This document shows positions 44,888-54,844 of a stretch of DNA of 64,000 nt, in pieces. The stretch lies in the NCBI RefSeq assembly GCF_029853695.1, contig NZ_CP122537.1, forward strand, positions 682,001 to 746,000, given 5' to 3'. The DNA comes from Jannaschia sp. GRR-S6-38 (lineage in GTDB: Bacteria > Pseudomonadota > Alphaproteobacteria > Rhodobacterales > Rhodobacteraceae). Below the pieces are notes generated by a model, which worked only from the letters and a program-made list of their open reading frames with translations, had not been told where the DNA came from and searched no databases. Every line of letters starts with the position of its first letter. The stretch's first letter is position 1. The position numbers were made by a program, and so were the translations under genes.

Positions 44888-44984
44888 GGCGCCCGATTAC
44901 CGCCGCCCCGCTTCGAAGGCCAGCCCGCCGGCTTAAGCGCGCCACGCATTGCGCGGGGCCGGCGCGGCGGCTAGGGCGTGGCCC

Positions 44985-45467
44985 ATGTCCGAGCCCTTGC
45001 ATATCCTGCGCCCTTCCGCCCCGCGCCGCGCGGTGGGCTTCGTCATCCAGCTTGTGCTGGGCATCCTGCTTCTGTGGCTTGCGATCGCGCATCCGCCCGC
45101 GGCCCTGGGCTGGCAGCTCATGCTGCTGGCCCTGGGGATCGGCGCGCTGGTGCTGGCGCAGGCCGGCTGGCGCGGCTCCTCCGTCGCCATCGAGCTGCGC
45201 GAGGACGGGCTGTTCCAGGCCGACGGGCGGGTGATCGCGCCGCTGGACGAGATCGCGTCGGTGGACCGCGCGCTCTTCAGCTTCAAGCCGTCGAACGGCT
45301 TCATCGTGCGGCTGCGCCAGCCGCTGGGCCGGGCCTGGGTGCCCGGCATGTGGTGGCGCGTCGGCCGGCGGCTGGGCGTGGGCGGCGTGACGGGCGGGGC
45401 CGAGACCAAGATCATGGCCGACGCCCTGTCGATGATGGTGGCCGAACGCGACGCACGCGGCGTCTAG
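44985..45467 (+). CDS. hypothetical membrane protein with soluble C-terminal domain
   Basis: A 160-residue protein. Two hydrophobic segments (about 16-36 and 43-63) are followed by a beta-rich domain ([33 protein letters not shown] begins it) that resembles bacterial PH-like domains in pattern, though no family was established. The ATG at 44985 is chosen because it starts a soluble N-terminus before the first helix. It overlaps the end of convergent cobT by 4 bp. Function unknown. Confidence 0.65.
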   Translation: MSEPLHILRPSAPRRAVGFVIQLVLGILLLWLAIAHPPAALGWQLMLLALGIGALVLAQAGWRGSSVAIELREDGLFQADGRVIAPLDEIASVDRALFSFKPSNGFIVRLRQPLGRAWVPGMWWRVGRRLGVGGVTGGAETKIMADALSMMVAERDARGV

Positions 45468-46465
45468 CCGTCGCTGACGCCGGCCTCGGCGAAGGTGGCC
45501 ATGCCGGAATGGCAGGCCAGCGCGCCCTTCAGGACCTGGATCGCGAGTGCCGCGCCCGACCCCTCGCCCAGGCGCAGGCCCAGCGACAGGAGCGGCGTCT
45601 TGCCCATCGCCGCGAGCATCCGGTCATGCGCGCCCTCGGCCGAGAGATGGCCGGCGAGGCAATGGTCGAGCGTGGCCGGACTCTCGGCCCAGAGCGTCAG
45701 CGCGGCGGCGGAGCCGATGAAGCCGTCGAGGATGACCGGAATGCGATGCGCCCGCGCGCCCGCGACGGCGCCCGCCATGGCGGCGATCTCGCGCCCGCCG
45801 AGCGCGGCCAGCACCTCGAGCCCCGTGCGCCCCGGATTGGCGGCGAGCCCGGCCGCGATGGCGGCCTCCTTGCGCGCGAGCCCCACGTCGTCGACGCCGG
45901 TGCCGCGCCCCGCCCAATTCTCGCCGCCCAGAATCGCCGTGGCGATGGCCGCGGCGGAGGTGGTGTTGGCGATGCCCATCTCGCCGGCCACCACGAGATC
46001 GGCATCCGGGGCGACGGCCGTCCAGCCGGTCGCGAAGGCGAGGCAGGCCTCGGCCTCGGTCATCGCGGGGCCACGGGTGAAATCGGCCGTCGGGCGGTCG
46101 AGCTCCAGCTCGTGGACGTCCATCCGGGCGCCGGCGAGCCGAGCCAACTGGTTGATCGCGGCCCCGCCGGCGCGGAAATTGGCGACCATCTGGATGGTGA
46201 CCTCGGCCGGGAAGGCGCTGACGCCCTGCGCGGCGACGCCGTGATTGCCCGCAAAGACCAGGACCTGCGGCGCCGCGATCTCGGGCCGCGGATCGCCGCG
46301 CCAGCCCGCGTACCACTGCGCCAGCTCCTCCAGCCGGCCCAGGGCGCCGGGCGGCTTGGTCAGCTGGCCGTTGCGCGCCGCCGCGTCCCGCCCGGCGGCG
46401 GTGTCGGGGCCGGGCAGATCGGCAAGGGCGGTGCGGATGGCGGCGAAGTCGTGAAGCTCGGGCAA
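45464..46465 (-). CDS. cobT: nicotinate-nucleotide--dimethylbenzimidazole phosphoribosyltransferase
   Basis: A 333-residue enzyme that activates the lower ligand of cobalamin as alpha-ribazole phosphate. The conserved N-terminal segment is [32 protein letters not shown] and [13 protein letters not shown] line the active site, and the catalytic Glu lies in [11 protein letters not shown] near the C-terminus. It diverges from cobS across 87 bp, so the two last-stage cobalamin genes share a control region; no cobalamin riboswitch boxes were found there. Confidence 0.95.
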   Translation of the reverse strand: MPELHDFAAIRTALADLPGPDTAAGRDAAARNGQLTKPPGALGRLEELAQWYAGWRGDPRPEIAAPQVLVFAGNHGVAAQGVSAFPAEVTIQMVANFRAGGAAINQLARLAGARMDVHELELDRPTADFTRGPAMTEAEACLAFATGWTAVAPDADLVVAGEMGIANTTSAAAIATAILGGENWAGRGTGVDDVGLARKEAAIAAGLAANPGRTGLEVLAALGGREIAAMAGAVAGARAHRIPVILDGFIGSAAALTLWAESPATLDHCLAGHLSAEGAHDRMLAAMGKTPLLSLGLRLGEGSGAALAIQVLKGALACHSGMATFAEAGVSDG

Positions 46466-46552
46466 GGGGCACTCCTGTCTGGTCCGCCCGGGTTTACCGG
46501 CGGCGGCACGGGGGCTATGCGACGAAACGGCCCCCTGCCGTCAAGGTGCGAC

Positions 46553-47287
46553 ATGTCATTGAAATCCGACCTCGTCTCGGCCGGCATGCTGCTGACCCGG
46601 CTGCCGGTCCGGGGCACCCCCACCGACCCGGCCGCGCGCGCGGCCTGGGCCTGGCCCTTGGCGGGGCTGGCCGTGGGGCTGATCGCGGGACTGGCCGGGC
46701 TGATCGTGGGCAGCCTCGGCTTCGCGCCCGGGGTCGCGGGCGGGGCCGCGCTGATCGCGATGATCCTGGCCACCGGCGCGCTGCACGAGGACGGGTTGGC
46801 CGATGTCGCCGACGGCTTCTGGGGCGGGTTCGACCGCGCCCGGCGGCTGGAGATCATGCGCGACAGCAGGATCGGCGCCTATGGCGTGATCGCGCTGATC
46901 CTGTCGCTGGGGCTGCGCTGGCTGCTGCTGGCGGAGGCGGCGGCGCAGGGTGCGATCCTCGGGCTCGCGGTGGCGGCCGCGATGGCCGGCCGCGCGGCGA
47001 TGCCGGTGCTGATGCGCTGGCTGCCGCCGGCGCGCGCGGACGGGCTTTCGCAGGGCGCGGGCGTCCCCGGGGCCCGCGGGACGGGGATCGCGCTGGGTCT
47101 GGGCGCGCTCGCGTTGCTGCTGCACGGCCCGGCCGCCGCCCTTCTGGCCGCGGCGCTCGCGGGCGCGGCGGTGCTGGGGCTCGGGCTGATCGCGCGCGCC
47201 AAGATCGGCGGGCAGACCGGCGATGTGCTGGGGGCGGGGCAGCAGGTCGCGGAAATCGCCGTTCTCGCGGCGCTGACGGCGGGTTAG
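46553..47287 (+). CDS. cobS: adenosylcobinamide-GDP ribazoletransferase
   Basis: A 244-residue membrane enzyme (cobalamin 5'-phosphate synthase) that joins adenosylcobinamide-GDP to alpha-ribazole. About six hydrophobic helices are present; the conserved motif is [19 protein letters not shown], with [15 protein letters not shown] and the late [15 protein letters not shown]. The ATG at 46553 follows AAGGTG by 5 bp; the frame is open far upstream without homology. It diverges from cobT and is 10 bp ahead of the TerB/DnaJ gene. Confidence 0.94.
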   Translation: MSLKSDLVSAGMLLTRLPVRGTPTDPAARAAWAWPLAGLAVGLIAGLAGLIVGSLGFAPGVAGGAALIAMILATGALHEDGLADVADGFWGGFDRARRLEIMRDSRIGAYGVIALILSLGLRWLLLAEAAAQGAILGLAVAAAMAGRAAMPVLMRWLPPARADGLSQGAGVPGARGTGIALGLGALALLLHGPAAALLAAALAGAAVLGLGLIARAKIGGQTGDVLGAGQQVAEIAVLAALTAG

Positions 47288-47297
47288 GGTCCGGCCC

Positions 47298-47978
47298 ATG
47301 TCGCTCTGGACCCGCATTCTCGACGCGCTGTCGGCGCTCGCCCCGGGGGAGCGGCTCTCGGCGCTGTTCGACCGGCTGCGCGCGCCGCCGGAACGCTCCG
47401 TCGCCTTCACCATCGCGGTGATCGCGCTGGGCGCGAAGATGGCCAAGGCCGACGGCACCGTGACCCGCGCCGAGGTCGCGGCCTTCCGCGAGGTCTTCAC
47501 CATCCCCCCCGAGGAGGAGGCCAACGCCGCCCGCGTCTTCGATCTGGCCCGGACCGATGTCGCGGGGTTCGAGGATTACGCCCGCCGCATCGCGTCGATG
47601 TTCGAGGACGATCCCGACACGCTGCGCGACCTGATGGAGGGGCTGTTCCACATCGCGATGGCCGATGGCGACTACCATCCGGCCGAGGACGATTTCCTGG
47701 CCCGCGTGGCGCGCATCTTCCGGCTCGACGACCGGACCTTCCGCTCGCTCCGCACCCGCTTCGTGCCCGGCGCCGAACCGGATTGCTACGCGGTTCTAGG
47801 TGTCACCCCGGACACCCCGATGCCCGAGATCCGGGCGGCGTGGCGCCGCCTCGTGCGCGACACGCATCCCGACCGGATGATCGCCCGCGGCCTGCCGGAG
47901 GAGGCGATCAAGCTGGCCGAGAAGCGCATGGTCGCCATCAATCGCGCCTGGGAGCGGATCCAGGCGGGTACCGCCTGA
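47298..47978 (+). CDS. DjlA-like TerB/DnaJ-domain protein
   Basis: A 226-residue protein with a TerB-like helical domain (about 35-145, AKMAKADGTVTRAEVAAFREVF and HIAMADGDYHPAEDDFL) and a C-terminal J-domain (about 160-224) carrying the HPD motif in VRDTHPDRM. This is the DjlA arrangement, but without an N-terminal membrane helix. It should stimulate an Hsp70 (DnaK) partner. It sits 10 bp after cobS and 1 bp before the next gene, so it is probably cotranscribed with both. Confidence 0.87.
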   Translation: MSLWTRILDALSALAPGERLSALFDRLRAPPERSVAFTIAVIALGAKMAKADGTVTRAEVAAFREVFTIPPEEEANAARVFDLARTDVAGFEDYARRIASMFEDDPDTLRDLMEGLFHIAMADGDYHPAEDDFLARVARIFRLDDRTFRSLRTRFVPGAEPDCYAVLGVTPDTPMPEIRAAWRRLVRDTHPDRMIARGLPEEAIKLAEKRMVAINRAWERIQAGTA

Positions 47979-47979
47979 A

Positions 47980-48996
47980 ATGCGACCGGGCTTCCGCTTC
48001 GCGACCTGGAACGTCGAATGGTTCGACCGGCTGTTCCGCGACGACGGCACGCCCGACCACAGCCGCGGCTGGTCGGCGCGCTACGAAGTGACGAAGGCCC
48101 GCCAGCTCGACGCCATCGCGACCGTGTTCCGGCAGATGGATGCCGACGCGATCCTCGTGATCGAGGCGCCCGACGCCTCGACCCGCCGCTCCTCGCGCGC
48201 CGCGCTCGAGATCTTCGCCGAAGGCGCCGGGCTGCGGACCTCGCGCGCGATGCTGGGCTTCGAGAACGAGACCCGGCAGGAGATCGCGCTGCTCTACGAT
48301 CCAAACGCGGTCACGCCGCGCCACCGGCCCGGCGACCATGACGGCGCGCCGCGATTCGACCGCGAACTGGGCGTCGATCTCGACAGCGACTTGCAGGCCG
48401 AGCGTCTGGTCTGGTCGAAGCCGCCGCTGGAGCTGGATCTCGGCACCGATATCGGCCCGATCCACCTGATCGGCGTGCATGCCAAGTCGAAGGCCGCGCA
48501 TGGCATCCGCGACCCGGAGGAACGGTTGCGCACCGCGATCCAGAATCGCCGCAAGCAACTCGCGCAATGCGTGTGGCTGCGCCGCCGCATCGAGCATCGC
48601 CTGGCCGAGGGCGAACGGCTGATCGTGGCGGGCGATTTCAACGACGGCCCGGGGCTCGACGGCTACGAGTCGCTCTTCGGCCGCTCGGGCGTCGAGATCG
48701 TGCTGGGCGACGGGTCGCGCGCGCTGCACGATCCCAGCGCGGTCCATGCGCGGGTCGGCGCGGCGATGCCCTCGACCGCCCGGTTTTGGGACAATAGCCG
48801 CAAGCGCTACATGAACGCGCTTCTCGATTTCGTCATGGTCTCGGCCGATCTCGTGCCGGGCGCGACCTGGCGGATCCTGCATCCGTTCGACGACCCGGCG
48901 GCGGCGAAAGACGACCTGCTGCGCGAGGCCCTGCTCGACGCGTCGGATCATTTCCCGGTCGTGCTTGACCTGCCCCCGGCCCCGCCCCAACCTTGA
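47980..48996 (+). CDS. endonuclease/exonuclease/phosphatase family protein
   Basis: A 338-residue EEP-superfamily metal-dependent phosphoesterase. The catalytic signature runs FATWNVEWFD (Asn), VIEAPD (metal-binding Glu), HAKSK and VAGDFNDGPG in the middle, and SDHFPVVLDL with the terminal His. No signal peptide is present. The family cuts DNA, RNA, sugar phosphates or lipids; the target here is open. The ATG at 47980 directly follows the stop of the J-domain gene, indicating an operon. Confidence 0.85.
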   Translation: MRPGFRFATWNVEWFDRLFRDDGTPDHSRGWSARYEVTKARQLDAIATVFRQMDADAILVIEAPDASTRRSSRAALEIFAEGAGLRTSRAMLGFENETRQEIALLYDPNAVTPRHRPGDHDGAPRFDRELGVDLDSDLQAERLVWSKPPLELDLGTDIGPIHLIGVHAKSKAAHGIRDPEERLRTAIQNRRKQLAQCVWLRRRIEHRLAEGERLIVAGDFNDGPGLDGYESLFGRSGVEIVLGDGSRALHDPSAVHARVGAAMPSTARFWDNSRKRYMNALLDFVMVSADLVPGATWRILHPFDDPAAAKDDLLREALLDASDHFPVVLDLPPAPPQP

Positions 48997-49000
48997 GCGC

Positions 49001-49336
49001 ATGCGACGCCTCGTCCTGATCCTGGCCCTGAGCGCCACGCCCGCCGCCGCGCAGCAAGAGGGCGACAGCCTGATGGAGCGCGGCTTGCGGCTGTTCATGG
49101 ACGGGCTGATGCAGGAGATGGAGCCCGCCTTGCGCGACCTCGAAGGCATCGCGCGCAACGCCGCGCCGCTTCTGGAGGAGTTGCAGAAGGAACTGGGCGA
49201 GACGCTGTCGGAGCTCGACGCCTATCACCCGCCCGAATTCCTGCCCAATGGCGACATCCTGATCCGCCGCAAGGAGCCGCTGGATCCCGATCTGCCGATG
49301 CCGGAGCCCAACGCGGACGGCTCCATCGACCTCTAG
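49001..49336 (+). CDS. small secreted hypothetical protein
   Basis: A 111-residue periplasmic protein: a signal peptide (cleavage after AAA, around residue 17) then an acidic amphipathic region (DSLMERGLRLFMDGLMQEMEP and LLEELQKELGETLSELDAYHPP) likely to be helical, and a proline-rich C-terminus. No family was recognised with confidence. Rhodobacterales proteins of this type have been mislabelled as ATPases, and no ATP-binding motif is present. The ATG at 49001 begins the signal peptide. It overlaps the convergent pcs gene by 4 bp. Confidence 0.72.
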   Translation: MRRLVLILALSATPAAAQQEGDSLMERGLRLFMDGLMQEMEPALRDLEGIARNAAPLLEELQKELGETLSELDAYHPPEFLPNGDILIRRKEPLDPDLPMPEPNADGSIDL

Positions 49337-50040
49337 GCGAGGCGGCGGCGCCCAAGCGCCTGCTGCGCGATCCCCGCCAGGAGCAGGTAGGCGCTGGCCG
49401 CCGCGAAGGCCCAGCCCGCGACCCGCCCCAGGCCGAATTCGCCCCAGGCAGCGGCGAAGGCGAGGCCCAGCCAGGCCAGCGTGACCGCCAGGGTCAGCGG
49501 CCGCCAGCGGTCGGTTCGCACCGGGTGCACGAAGCGCAGCGGCAGGAACATCGCCACCGAGAGCAGGATCGACACGACCAGCGTCAGCCAGGGGTTCGGC
49601 TCCAGCACGAAGACGACGAGTGCCACCATGTTCCAGCAGCCGGGGAAGCCCTCGAAGCTGGCATCCTCGGTCTTCATCCGCACATCCGCGAAATAGAGCG
49701 CGCCGGCGAAGGGCACGACCGTCAGGATGCCCCAGCCCGCCCAGCCCGGCACCAGGCCCGAGGCGTAGAGCGCGTAGACCGGGATGAAGACATAGGTGAG
49801 GTAGTCGATGATCAGGTCCAGCATGACCCCGTCGAAGCGCGCCGCGTGCAGCGTCACGTCCCAGCGCCGCGCCAACGGCCCGTCGATCCCGTCGACGGCC
49901 AGCGCCGCGAGCAGCCACAGGAACATCCACGACCAGTTGCCCTCGACCGCGGCCAAGAGCGAGAACATCGCGAAGACCGCACCGGTCGCGGTCAACAGGT
50001 GCACGGAAAGGGCGCGGGTCCGGGGCCACATGACCCACAT
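49333..50040 (-). CDS. pcs: phosphatidylcholine synthase
   Basis: A 235-residue inner-membrane CDP-alcohol phosphatidyltransferase that joins choline directly to CDP-diacylglycerol. The motif Asp53-Gly54-x2-Ala57-Arg58-x12-Gly71-x3-Asp75-x3-Asp79 has the x12 spacing that separates Pcs from ordinary members (x8). About seven membrane helices are present. It lets the cell make phosphatidylcholine from external choline, the second route besides methylation of phosphatidylethanolamine. It is transcribed after a P460-type cytochrome gene on the same strand, 38 bp away. Confidence 0.93.
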   Translation of the reverse strand: MWVMWPRTRALSVHLLTATGAVFAMFSLLAAVEGNWSWMFLWLLAALAVDGIDGPLARRWDVTLHAARFDGVMLDLIIDYLTYVFIPVYALYASGLVPGWAGWGILTVVPFAGALYFADVRMKTEDASFEGFPGCWNMVALVVFVLEPNPWLTLVVSILLSVAMFLPLRFVHPVRTDRWRPLTLAVTLAWLGLAFAAAWGEFGLGRVAGWAFAAASAYLLLAGIAQQALGRRRLA

Positions 50041-50078
50041 CTGGACCGCGCCGTCAGCCTTGTCGAGGGTGGCGGGCC

Positions 50079-50645
50079 TCAGCCGCCGACGCGCACTTCG
50101 GGGACCGGATAGCCCATGCTGTCGCTGGCGTCGAAGTTCCGATGGCAGTCGTGGCAGAAGGCCTGGCTGGCATTGAGCGGCTTCCCGTTGGGCATCACGC
50201 CCGAATAGAACCAGTTGTCGAACTCGGGCGCGTCATCGACCTTCGTCATGTAGAAGAGCGGCCCGACCCGGGCGGTGCCGTCGCGGATGGCGATGCTCTC
50301 CTTGGCCAGGACGGAGCCGACGGGCATTTCGAAGTCCCCCTCCTCGTAGGCCAGGTATTGCTCGGCCGCGATCTCGTTGGCGAAGGTCAGAAGGAAGCGC
50401 TCGCCATGCGGGCCGGCCACGGCAGGACGCGTCCCGGCCTGGACCCAGCCGCGATATTCGCCGGCAAGCGGGTCGTCGCCTGAGCTGTAGCCCGCGAGCA
50501 TCCGCTCGGACATGCAATCGTAGAGCGCGGCGATCCCCGCCTCGTCGAGATCCCAGTGATCGCCCTCGACGGTACAGGCGTGCTCGGCTGCGGCCGTGGG
50601 CAGGGTGAGCGCTGCGAACGCCGCGGCGGTGGTGATGCGGAACAT
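50079..50645 (-). CDS. cytochrome P460-like periplasmic c-type haem protein
   Basis: A 188-residue exported protein: a signal peptide (MFRITTAAAFAALTLPTAAA) and a C-terminal haem c site CHDCH (164-168) in a context typical of cytochrome P460 proteins. A second pair of cysteines (HACTVEG and ALYDCMSE) may form a disulfide. P460 proteins oxidise hydroxylamine or bind NO in ammonia oxidisers; relatives in other bacteria have unassigned roles. The GGAGGAGG ribosome site fixes the ATG at 50645. It may be cotranscribed with pcs. Confidence 0.78.
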   Translation of the reverse strand: MFRITTAAAFAALTLPTAAAEHACTVEGDHWDLDEAGIAALYDCMSERMLAGYSSGDDPLAGEYRGWVQAGTRPAVAGPHGERFLLTFANEIAAEQYLAYEEGDFEMPVGSVLAKESIAIRDGTARVGPLFYMTKVDDAPEFDNWFYSGVMPNGKPLNASQAFCHDCHRNFDASDSMGYPVPEVRVGG

Positions 50646-50803
50646 GTGGTCCTCCTCCAGTTGTGCGCAGAAGGCTAGGCCGCGCGCGCCATCACGGTCA
50701 TTCCACGTTCGCGTGACGCCCGCGTGTGCACCGCGCCTCGATTGACTTGGCATGCGATTTCCGCCACCCCGAACGCTCATCCCCAGACAGAAAGGCCACG
50801 GCG

Positions 50804-51982
50804 ATGATCCCCCCTGTCCTGCCCACCTACAACCGCGCCCCCCTGAGCTTCGTCTCGGGCGAGGGGTCCTGGCTGGTGGAGAAGGATGGCCGACGTTTCC
50901 TTGATCTGGGCGCGGGCATCGCGGTGAACGTGCTGGGCCACGCGCATCCGGGGCTGACCCGGGCGCTGACCGAGCAGGCCGGCGCGCTGTGGCACACCTC
51001 GAATCTCTACCACATCCCCCAGCAGGAGGCGCTGGCCGAGAAGCTGGTCGCGGCGACCTTCGCCGATACCTGCTTCTTCACCAATTCCGGCACCGAGGCC
51101 TGCGAACTGGCGGTGAAGATGGCGCGCAAATACTGGTCCGAGAAGGGCCAGCCCGAGCGTCACGTGATCCTGGCCTTCACCGGCAGCTTCCACGGCCGCT
51201 CGGCCGCGGGCATCGCCGCGGCGGGGTCCGAGAAGATGACCAAGGGGTTCGGCCCCCTGCTGCCGGGCTTCCGCCACCTGTCCTTCGGCGATCACGACGC
51301 GCTGCGCGCCGCCATGGCCGAGCCCGATGTCGCCGCCGTGATCCTCGAGCCCGTGCAGGGCGAGGGCGGGATCGTCCCGGTCCCCGATGTCTGCCTCAAG
51401 GGGCTGCGCGATCTCTGCGACGAGACCGGCGCGCTGATGATCCTCGACGAGGTGCAATGCGGCATGGGCCGGACCGGCAAGCTCTTCGCGCATGAATGGG
51501 CGGGCGTGTCTCCCGACATCATGATGGTCGCAAAGGGCATCGGCGGGGGCTTCCCGCTGGGCGCGCTGCTGGCCACCGAGCGGGCGGCCGCCGGCATGGG
51601 CGCGGGCACGCATGGCTCGACCTATGGCGGCAACCCGCTGGCCTGCGCGGTGGGCAACGCCGTGATGGACATCGTCGCCGACGAGGCCTTCCTGGCCGAG
51701 GTCCGCCGCAAGTCGGCCCGCTTCCGCCAGGGGCTTGAGGCGCTGGTCGCCACGCATCCCGACATCTTCGAAGCGGTGCGCGGCTCGGGGCTGATGCTGG
51801 GGCTGAAATGCAAGGTGCCCAACACCGACGTCCTCCAGGCGGCTTACGCGCAGGAGATCTGCGTGGTGCCCGCCGGCGACAACGTGGTCCGCATCCTGCC
51901 CGCGCTCAACATCACCGATGACGACCTTGCCCAGGCGCTCGACCGGCTCGACCGCGCGGCGGCGAGCCTCGTCCCCGCCTGA
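50804..51982 (+). CDS. argD: acetylornithine/ornithine-type aminotransferase
   Basis: A 392-residue PLP enzyme of arginine biosynthesis (N-acetylornithine aminotransferase), possibly also succinyldiaminopimelate aminotransferase. The PLP-binding Lys244 is in [15 protein letters not shown]; other motifs are [24 protein letters not shown] and [14 protein letters not shown]. The start at 50804 follows AAAGG and gives the family length. argF follows 76 bp later, forming an arginine unit. It diverges from the P460-like gene. Confidence 0.95.
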   Translation: MIPPVLPTYNRAPLSFVSGEGSWLVEKDGRRFLDLGAGIAVNVLGHAHPGLTRALTEQAGALWHTSNLYHIPQQEALAEKLVAATFADTCFFTNSGTEACELAVKMARKYWSEKGQPERHVILAFTGSFHGRSAAGIAAAGSEKMTKGFGPLLPGFRHLSFGDHDALRAAMAEPDVAAVILEPVQGEGGIVPVPDVCLKGLRDLCDETGALMILDEVQCGMGRTGKLFAHEWAGVSPDIMMVAKGIGGGFPLGALLATERAAAGMGAGTHGSTYGGNPLACAVGNAVMDIVADEAFLAEVRRKSARFRQGLEALVATHPDIFEAVRGSGLMLGLKCKVPNTDVLQAAYAQEICVVPAGDNVVRILPALNITDDDLAQALDRLDRAAASLVPA

Positions 51983-52020
51983 CTTCCTCTGGCCGAACAT
52001 ACCTTCGGGGGGTCCGGGGG
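51983..52020 (-). repeat. short intergenic repeat, copy C
   Basis: On the minus strand this reads GAAGGTATGTTCGGCCAGAG followed by GAAGTC, related to the segments at 25586-25622 and 43103-43134. It begins just after the argD stop. A G-rich run continues to the right. Confidence 0.45.
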
Positions 52021-52058
52021 GCAGACAGCCCCCCGGCCTCTCCGTTCGGAGACCCGAC

Positions 52059-52985
52059 ATGACCCATTTCCTCGACATCCACACCACCGACCGCGCGGCC
52101 CTGCGCGCCATCCTCGACCAGGCGGAGGCGATGAAGGCCGCCCGCGGCGACCGCCCCAAGGGCACCCCCGACGACGAGCTGCCGCTGCAGGGCCGCGTCG
52201 TGGCGCTGATCTTCGAAAAGCCCTCGACCCGGACCCGCGTCAGCTTCGACGTGGGCGTGCGCCAGCTGGGCGGCACGTCGATGGTGCTGTCGGGCGCCGA
52301 GATGCAGCTGGGCCATGGCGAGACCATCGCCGACACGGCCCGCGTGCTGTCGCGCTATGTCGACCTGATCATGATCCGCACCTTCGGCGAGGACATCCTC
52401 CACGAGATGGCCGAGCACGCGAGCGTGCCCGTCATCAACGGGCTGACCGACAATTCGCATCCCTGCCAGATCATGGCCGACGTGATGACCTTCGAGGAGC
52501 ATCGCGGGCCCATCGCCGGCAAGCGCGTGGCCTGGATGGGCGACGGCAACAACGTCGCTCAGAGCTTCCTGCACGCCGCCGAGCGCTTCGGCTTCGATTT
52601 CACCTTCTCGGGGCCGCAGCAGCTCGACCCGCCCGAGGCGCTTGTCGGCGGCCTGCGCCGGGCGGGCCGCGACGTGCGGATCGAGCGCGATCCGGCGCGA
52701 GCCGTGGCCGATGCGGATCTCGTGGTGACCGACACCTGGGTCAGCATGGGCGACGCCGAGAGCTCGCGGCAGCGCCGCCACAACCTGCTGCGCCCCTACC
52801 AGGTCAACGAACGCCTGATGGCCGCCGCACCCGAGCACGCGCTGGTGATGCATTGCCTGCCCGCCCATCGCGGCGAGGAGATCACCGACGGCGTGCTCGA
52901 CGGGCCGCGCTCGGTCGTGTTCGACGAGGCCGAGAACCGGCTGCACGCGCAAAAGGCGATCATGCGCTGGTGCCTGGGTGTCTGA
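52059..52985 (+). CDS. argF: ornithine carbamoyltransferase
   Basis: A 308-residue trimeric enzyme that makes citrulline from ornithine and carbamoyl phosphate. The carbamoyl phosphate motif is KPSTRTR (Ser56-Arg60); HCLPAHRG (265-272) is the ornithine-side catalytic motif, and [11 protein letters not shown] and [11 protein letters not shown] are conserved. The ATG at 52059 gives the family N-terminus THFLDI. It follows argD. Its end overlaps the next gene by 8 bp. Confidence 0.96.
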   Translation: MTHFLDIHTTDRAALRAILDQAEAMKAARGDRPKGTPDDELPLQGRVVALIFEKPSTRTRVSFDVGVRQLGGTSMVLSGAEMQLGHGETIADTARVLSRYVDLIMIRTFGEDILHEMAEHASVPVINGLTDNSHPCQIMADVMTFEEHRGPIAGKRVAWMGDGNNVAQSFLHAAERFGFDFTFSGPQQLDPPEALVGGLRRAGRDVRIERDPARAVADADLVVTDTWVSMGDAESSRQRRHNLLRPYQVNERLMAAAPEHALVMHCLPAHRGEEITDGVLDGPRSVVFDEAENRLHAQKAIMRWCLGV

Positions 52986-53910
52986 CGCCGCCGGGCCGTC
53001 CGCGCGGACGGCCGGTCCCCTGATCGCCATCGCCTTCATGGTCGCCGCGACCGTCTTCATCGCGGCCACGACGCTTCTGGCCAAGGCGCTGGGCACCGCG
53101 GCGCTGGGCGCGCCCCTGCATCCGTTCCAGATCACCTTCGGACGCTTCCTCTTCGCCGCCATCGCGGTCTTCGCGACGGTGGCGGCCCTGCGCCCCACGA
53201 TCGGCACCGCGCAGTGGCGCTGGCATCTCGGCCGCGTGATCTGCGGCTGGGGCGGCGTGACGCTGATGTTCGCCGCCGTCGCGACCATCCCGCTGGCCGA
53301 GGCGACGGCGATCAGCTTTCTCAACCCCATCGTCGCGATGGTGCTGGCCGTGATCCTGATGGGCGAGAGCGCGGGCCCGGTGCGCTGGTCGGCCGCCGCG
53401 ATCGCGGTGGCGGGCGCAATCCTCCTGCTGCGCCCGGGGATGGGCGTCGTGGCCCCGGGCGCGCTCCTGGCGCTAGGCGCGGCTTTGGCGCTCGGGGCGG
53501 AGGTTCTGTTCATCAAGCGGCTGACGCGAACCGAAGGGCCGCTGGCGATCCTGGCCTTCTCGAACGGGATCGGGCTGGTGCTGGCGACGCTGACCGCCCT
53601 GCCCGTCTGGCAGCCGCCCACGCACCCGCAATGGGCCGCGATGGTCGCGTTGGGCGTCTTGATGGCCTGCGCGCAGGGCTGCTTCGTCAATTCCCTGCGC
53701 CGGGCCGAGACCTCGCTGGTGACGCCCTTCAGCTACCTGACGCTGGTCTTCGCGGGGCTCTACGACCTGGTGATCTTCGGCGTCCTGCCCGACGCGGTGG
53801 GCTGGGCGGGCGCGGCGCTGATCGTGCTGGGCGCGGGGCTTCTGGCCTGGCGCGAGGGCCGCGCGCGCCCGGCGCTGCCGCTCACGCCTTCAGGCGGTAG
53901 CCGGTCCTGA
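52978..53910 (+). CDS. EamA/DMT-family transporter
   Basis: A 310-residue membrane protein with ten predicted helices in two EamA repeats (about 15-145 and 158-295). Family features include [23 protein letters not shown] at the end of the first repeat and the matching [23 protein letters not shown] in the second. Substrates of this drug/metabolite group cannot be told from sequence. The GTG at 52978 overlaps argF, so it belongs to the argD-argF transcript. It overlaps the convergent ABC permease by 29 bp. Confidence 0.82.
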   Translation: MSDAAGPSARTAGPLIAIAFMVAATVFIAATTLLAKALGTAALGAPLHPFQITFGRFLFAAIAVFATVAALRPTIGTAQWRWHLGRVICGWGGVTLMFAAVATIPLAEATAISFLNPIVAMVLAVILMGESAGPVRWSAAAIAVAGAILLLRPGMGVVAPGALLALGAALALGAEVLFIKRLTRTEGPLAILAFSNGIGLVLATLTALPVWQPPTHPQWAAMVALGVLMACAQGCFVNSLRRAETSLVTPFSYLTLVFAGLYDLVIFGVLPDAVGWAGAALIVLGAGLLAWREGRARPALPLTPSGGSRS

Positions 53911-54712
53911 ACATCCACCACGCGACGCCCGCCATGAGGATCGTCGCCGCGACGACCACGCCGAAGCCCAGCCACGGCGAGCTGTCCGAGACGCCCAGCA
54001 CCGCGTGCCGCAGCCCGTCGATCAGGTAGAAGACGGGGTTCGCGTGGCTGAGCGCGCGCATGAAGGGCGGAAGGGTTTCGAGCGAATAGAACGTCCCCGA
54101 CAGGAAGCTGAGCGGGGTGACGATGAAATTGGTGATCGCCGCGATCTGGTCGAACTTGTTGGCGAAGACCCCCGCCACCAGCGCGAGCGAGCCCAGGAAC
54201 GCCCCGCCCAGCGCCACCCAGACCAGCGCCATCACCGGGTTCGCCACGCCGAGCCCGATGAAGGGAAACAGGATCAGCATGATCGCGATGGCCACGAAGA
54301 TCCCCCGCGCGATCCCGCCCGCGAGATAGCCCGCCACCAGCTCGGCGGCCGAAAGCGGCGGCATCAGCGTGTCGACGATATTGCCCTGCACCTTCGAGAT
54401 CACGATCGAGGAGGAGACGTTGGCGAAGCTATTCTGGATGACGGTCATCATCAGGATGCCGGGCGCCAGGAAATGCAGGAAGCTGACCCCCATCACCTCG
54501 CCGCGCCGCGTGCCGACGGCCAGCGTGAAGATCAGCAGGAACAGCCCCGCCGTGACCAGCGGCGCCAGCAGGGTCTGGGTCCAGACGGCCATGAAGCGGC
54601 GCACCTCGCGCTCGGCCAGCGTGCGCAGGCCCAGCCAGTTGACGCGCCCGAAGCGGCGCACGCCCTGTTCGGATCGGGGACGCTCGGGGCGGCGTGCGGC
54701 GGTGTCGGTCAT
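53882..54712 (-). CDS. ABC-2 type transporter permease
   Basis: A 276-residue permease with six membrane helices and the ABC-2 pattern: GILMMTVIQNSFANVSSSI, VQGNIVDTLMPPLSAAELV, TPLSFLSGTFYSLETLPPFM and HANPVFYLIDGLRHAVLG. It resembles the NodJ/YadH type, which exports polysaccharide- or lipid-linked substrates with a separate ATPase. No ABC ATPase gene is adjacent on either side, so its partner must be elsewhere. The ATG at 54712 follows a GAG-containing site. It diverges from gcrA. Confidence 0.85.
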   Translation of the reverse strand: MTDTAARRPERPRSEQGVRRFGRVNWLGLRTLAEREVRRFMAVWTQTLLAPLVTAGLFLLIFTLAVGTRRGEVMGVSFLHFLAPGILMMTVIQNSFANVSSSIVISKVQGNIVDTLMPPLSAAELVAGYLAGGIARGIFVAIAIMLILFPFIGLGVANPVMALVWVALGGAFLGSLALVAGVFANKFDQIAAITNFIVTPLSFLSGTFYSLETLPPFMRALSHANPVFYLIDGLRHAVLGVSDSSPWLGFGVVVAATILMAGVAWWMFRTGYRLKA

Positions 54713-54743
54713 CGGGAGCCTCTCGATCGCGGGAGCCGGGCGC

Positions 54744-54772
54744 TTGTGACCCGCCCGGGCGATGCTTACAAT
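54744..54772 (+). promoter_or_regulatory. gcrA promoter
   Basis: TTGTGA (54744-54749) is followed after exactly 17 bp by TACAAT (54767-54772), a good sigma-70 promoter about 70 bp before the gcrA ATG. It contains no GANTC site. Confidence 0.6.
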
Positions 54773-54844
54773 AGAGCTTTCCCCGCGATCGCCACCCGTA
54801 TCAGAGGTCGCCGCGCGGGACCGAGCAGAGACTAGGAGACACCG

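Noticed and set aside
46466-46552. Possible cobalamin riboswitch between cobT and cobS
   Set aside because: The 87-bp gap is too short and lacks B12-box-like sequence on either strand.
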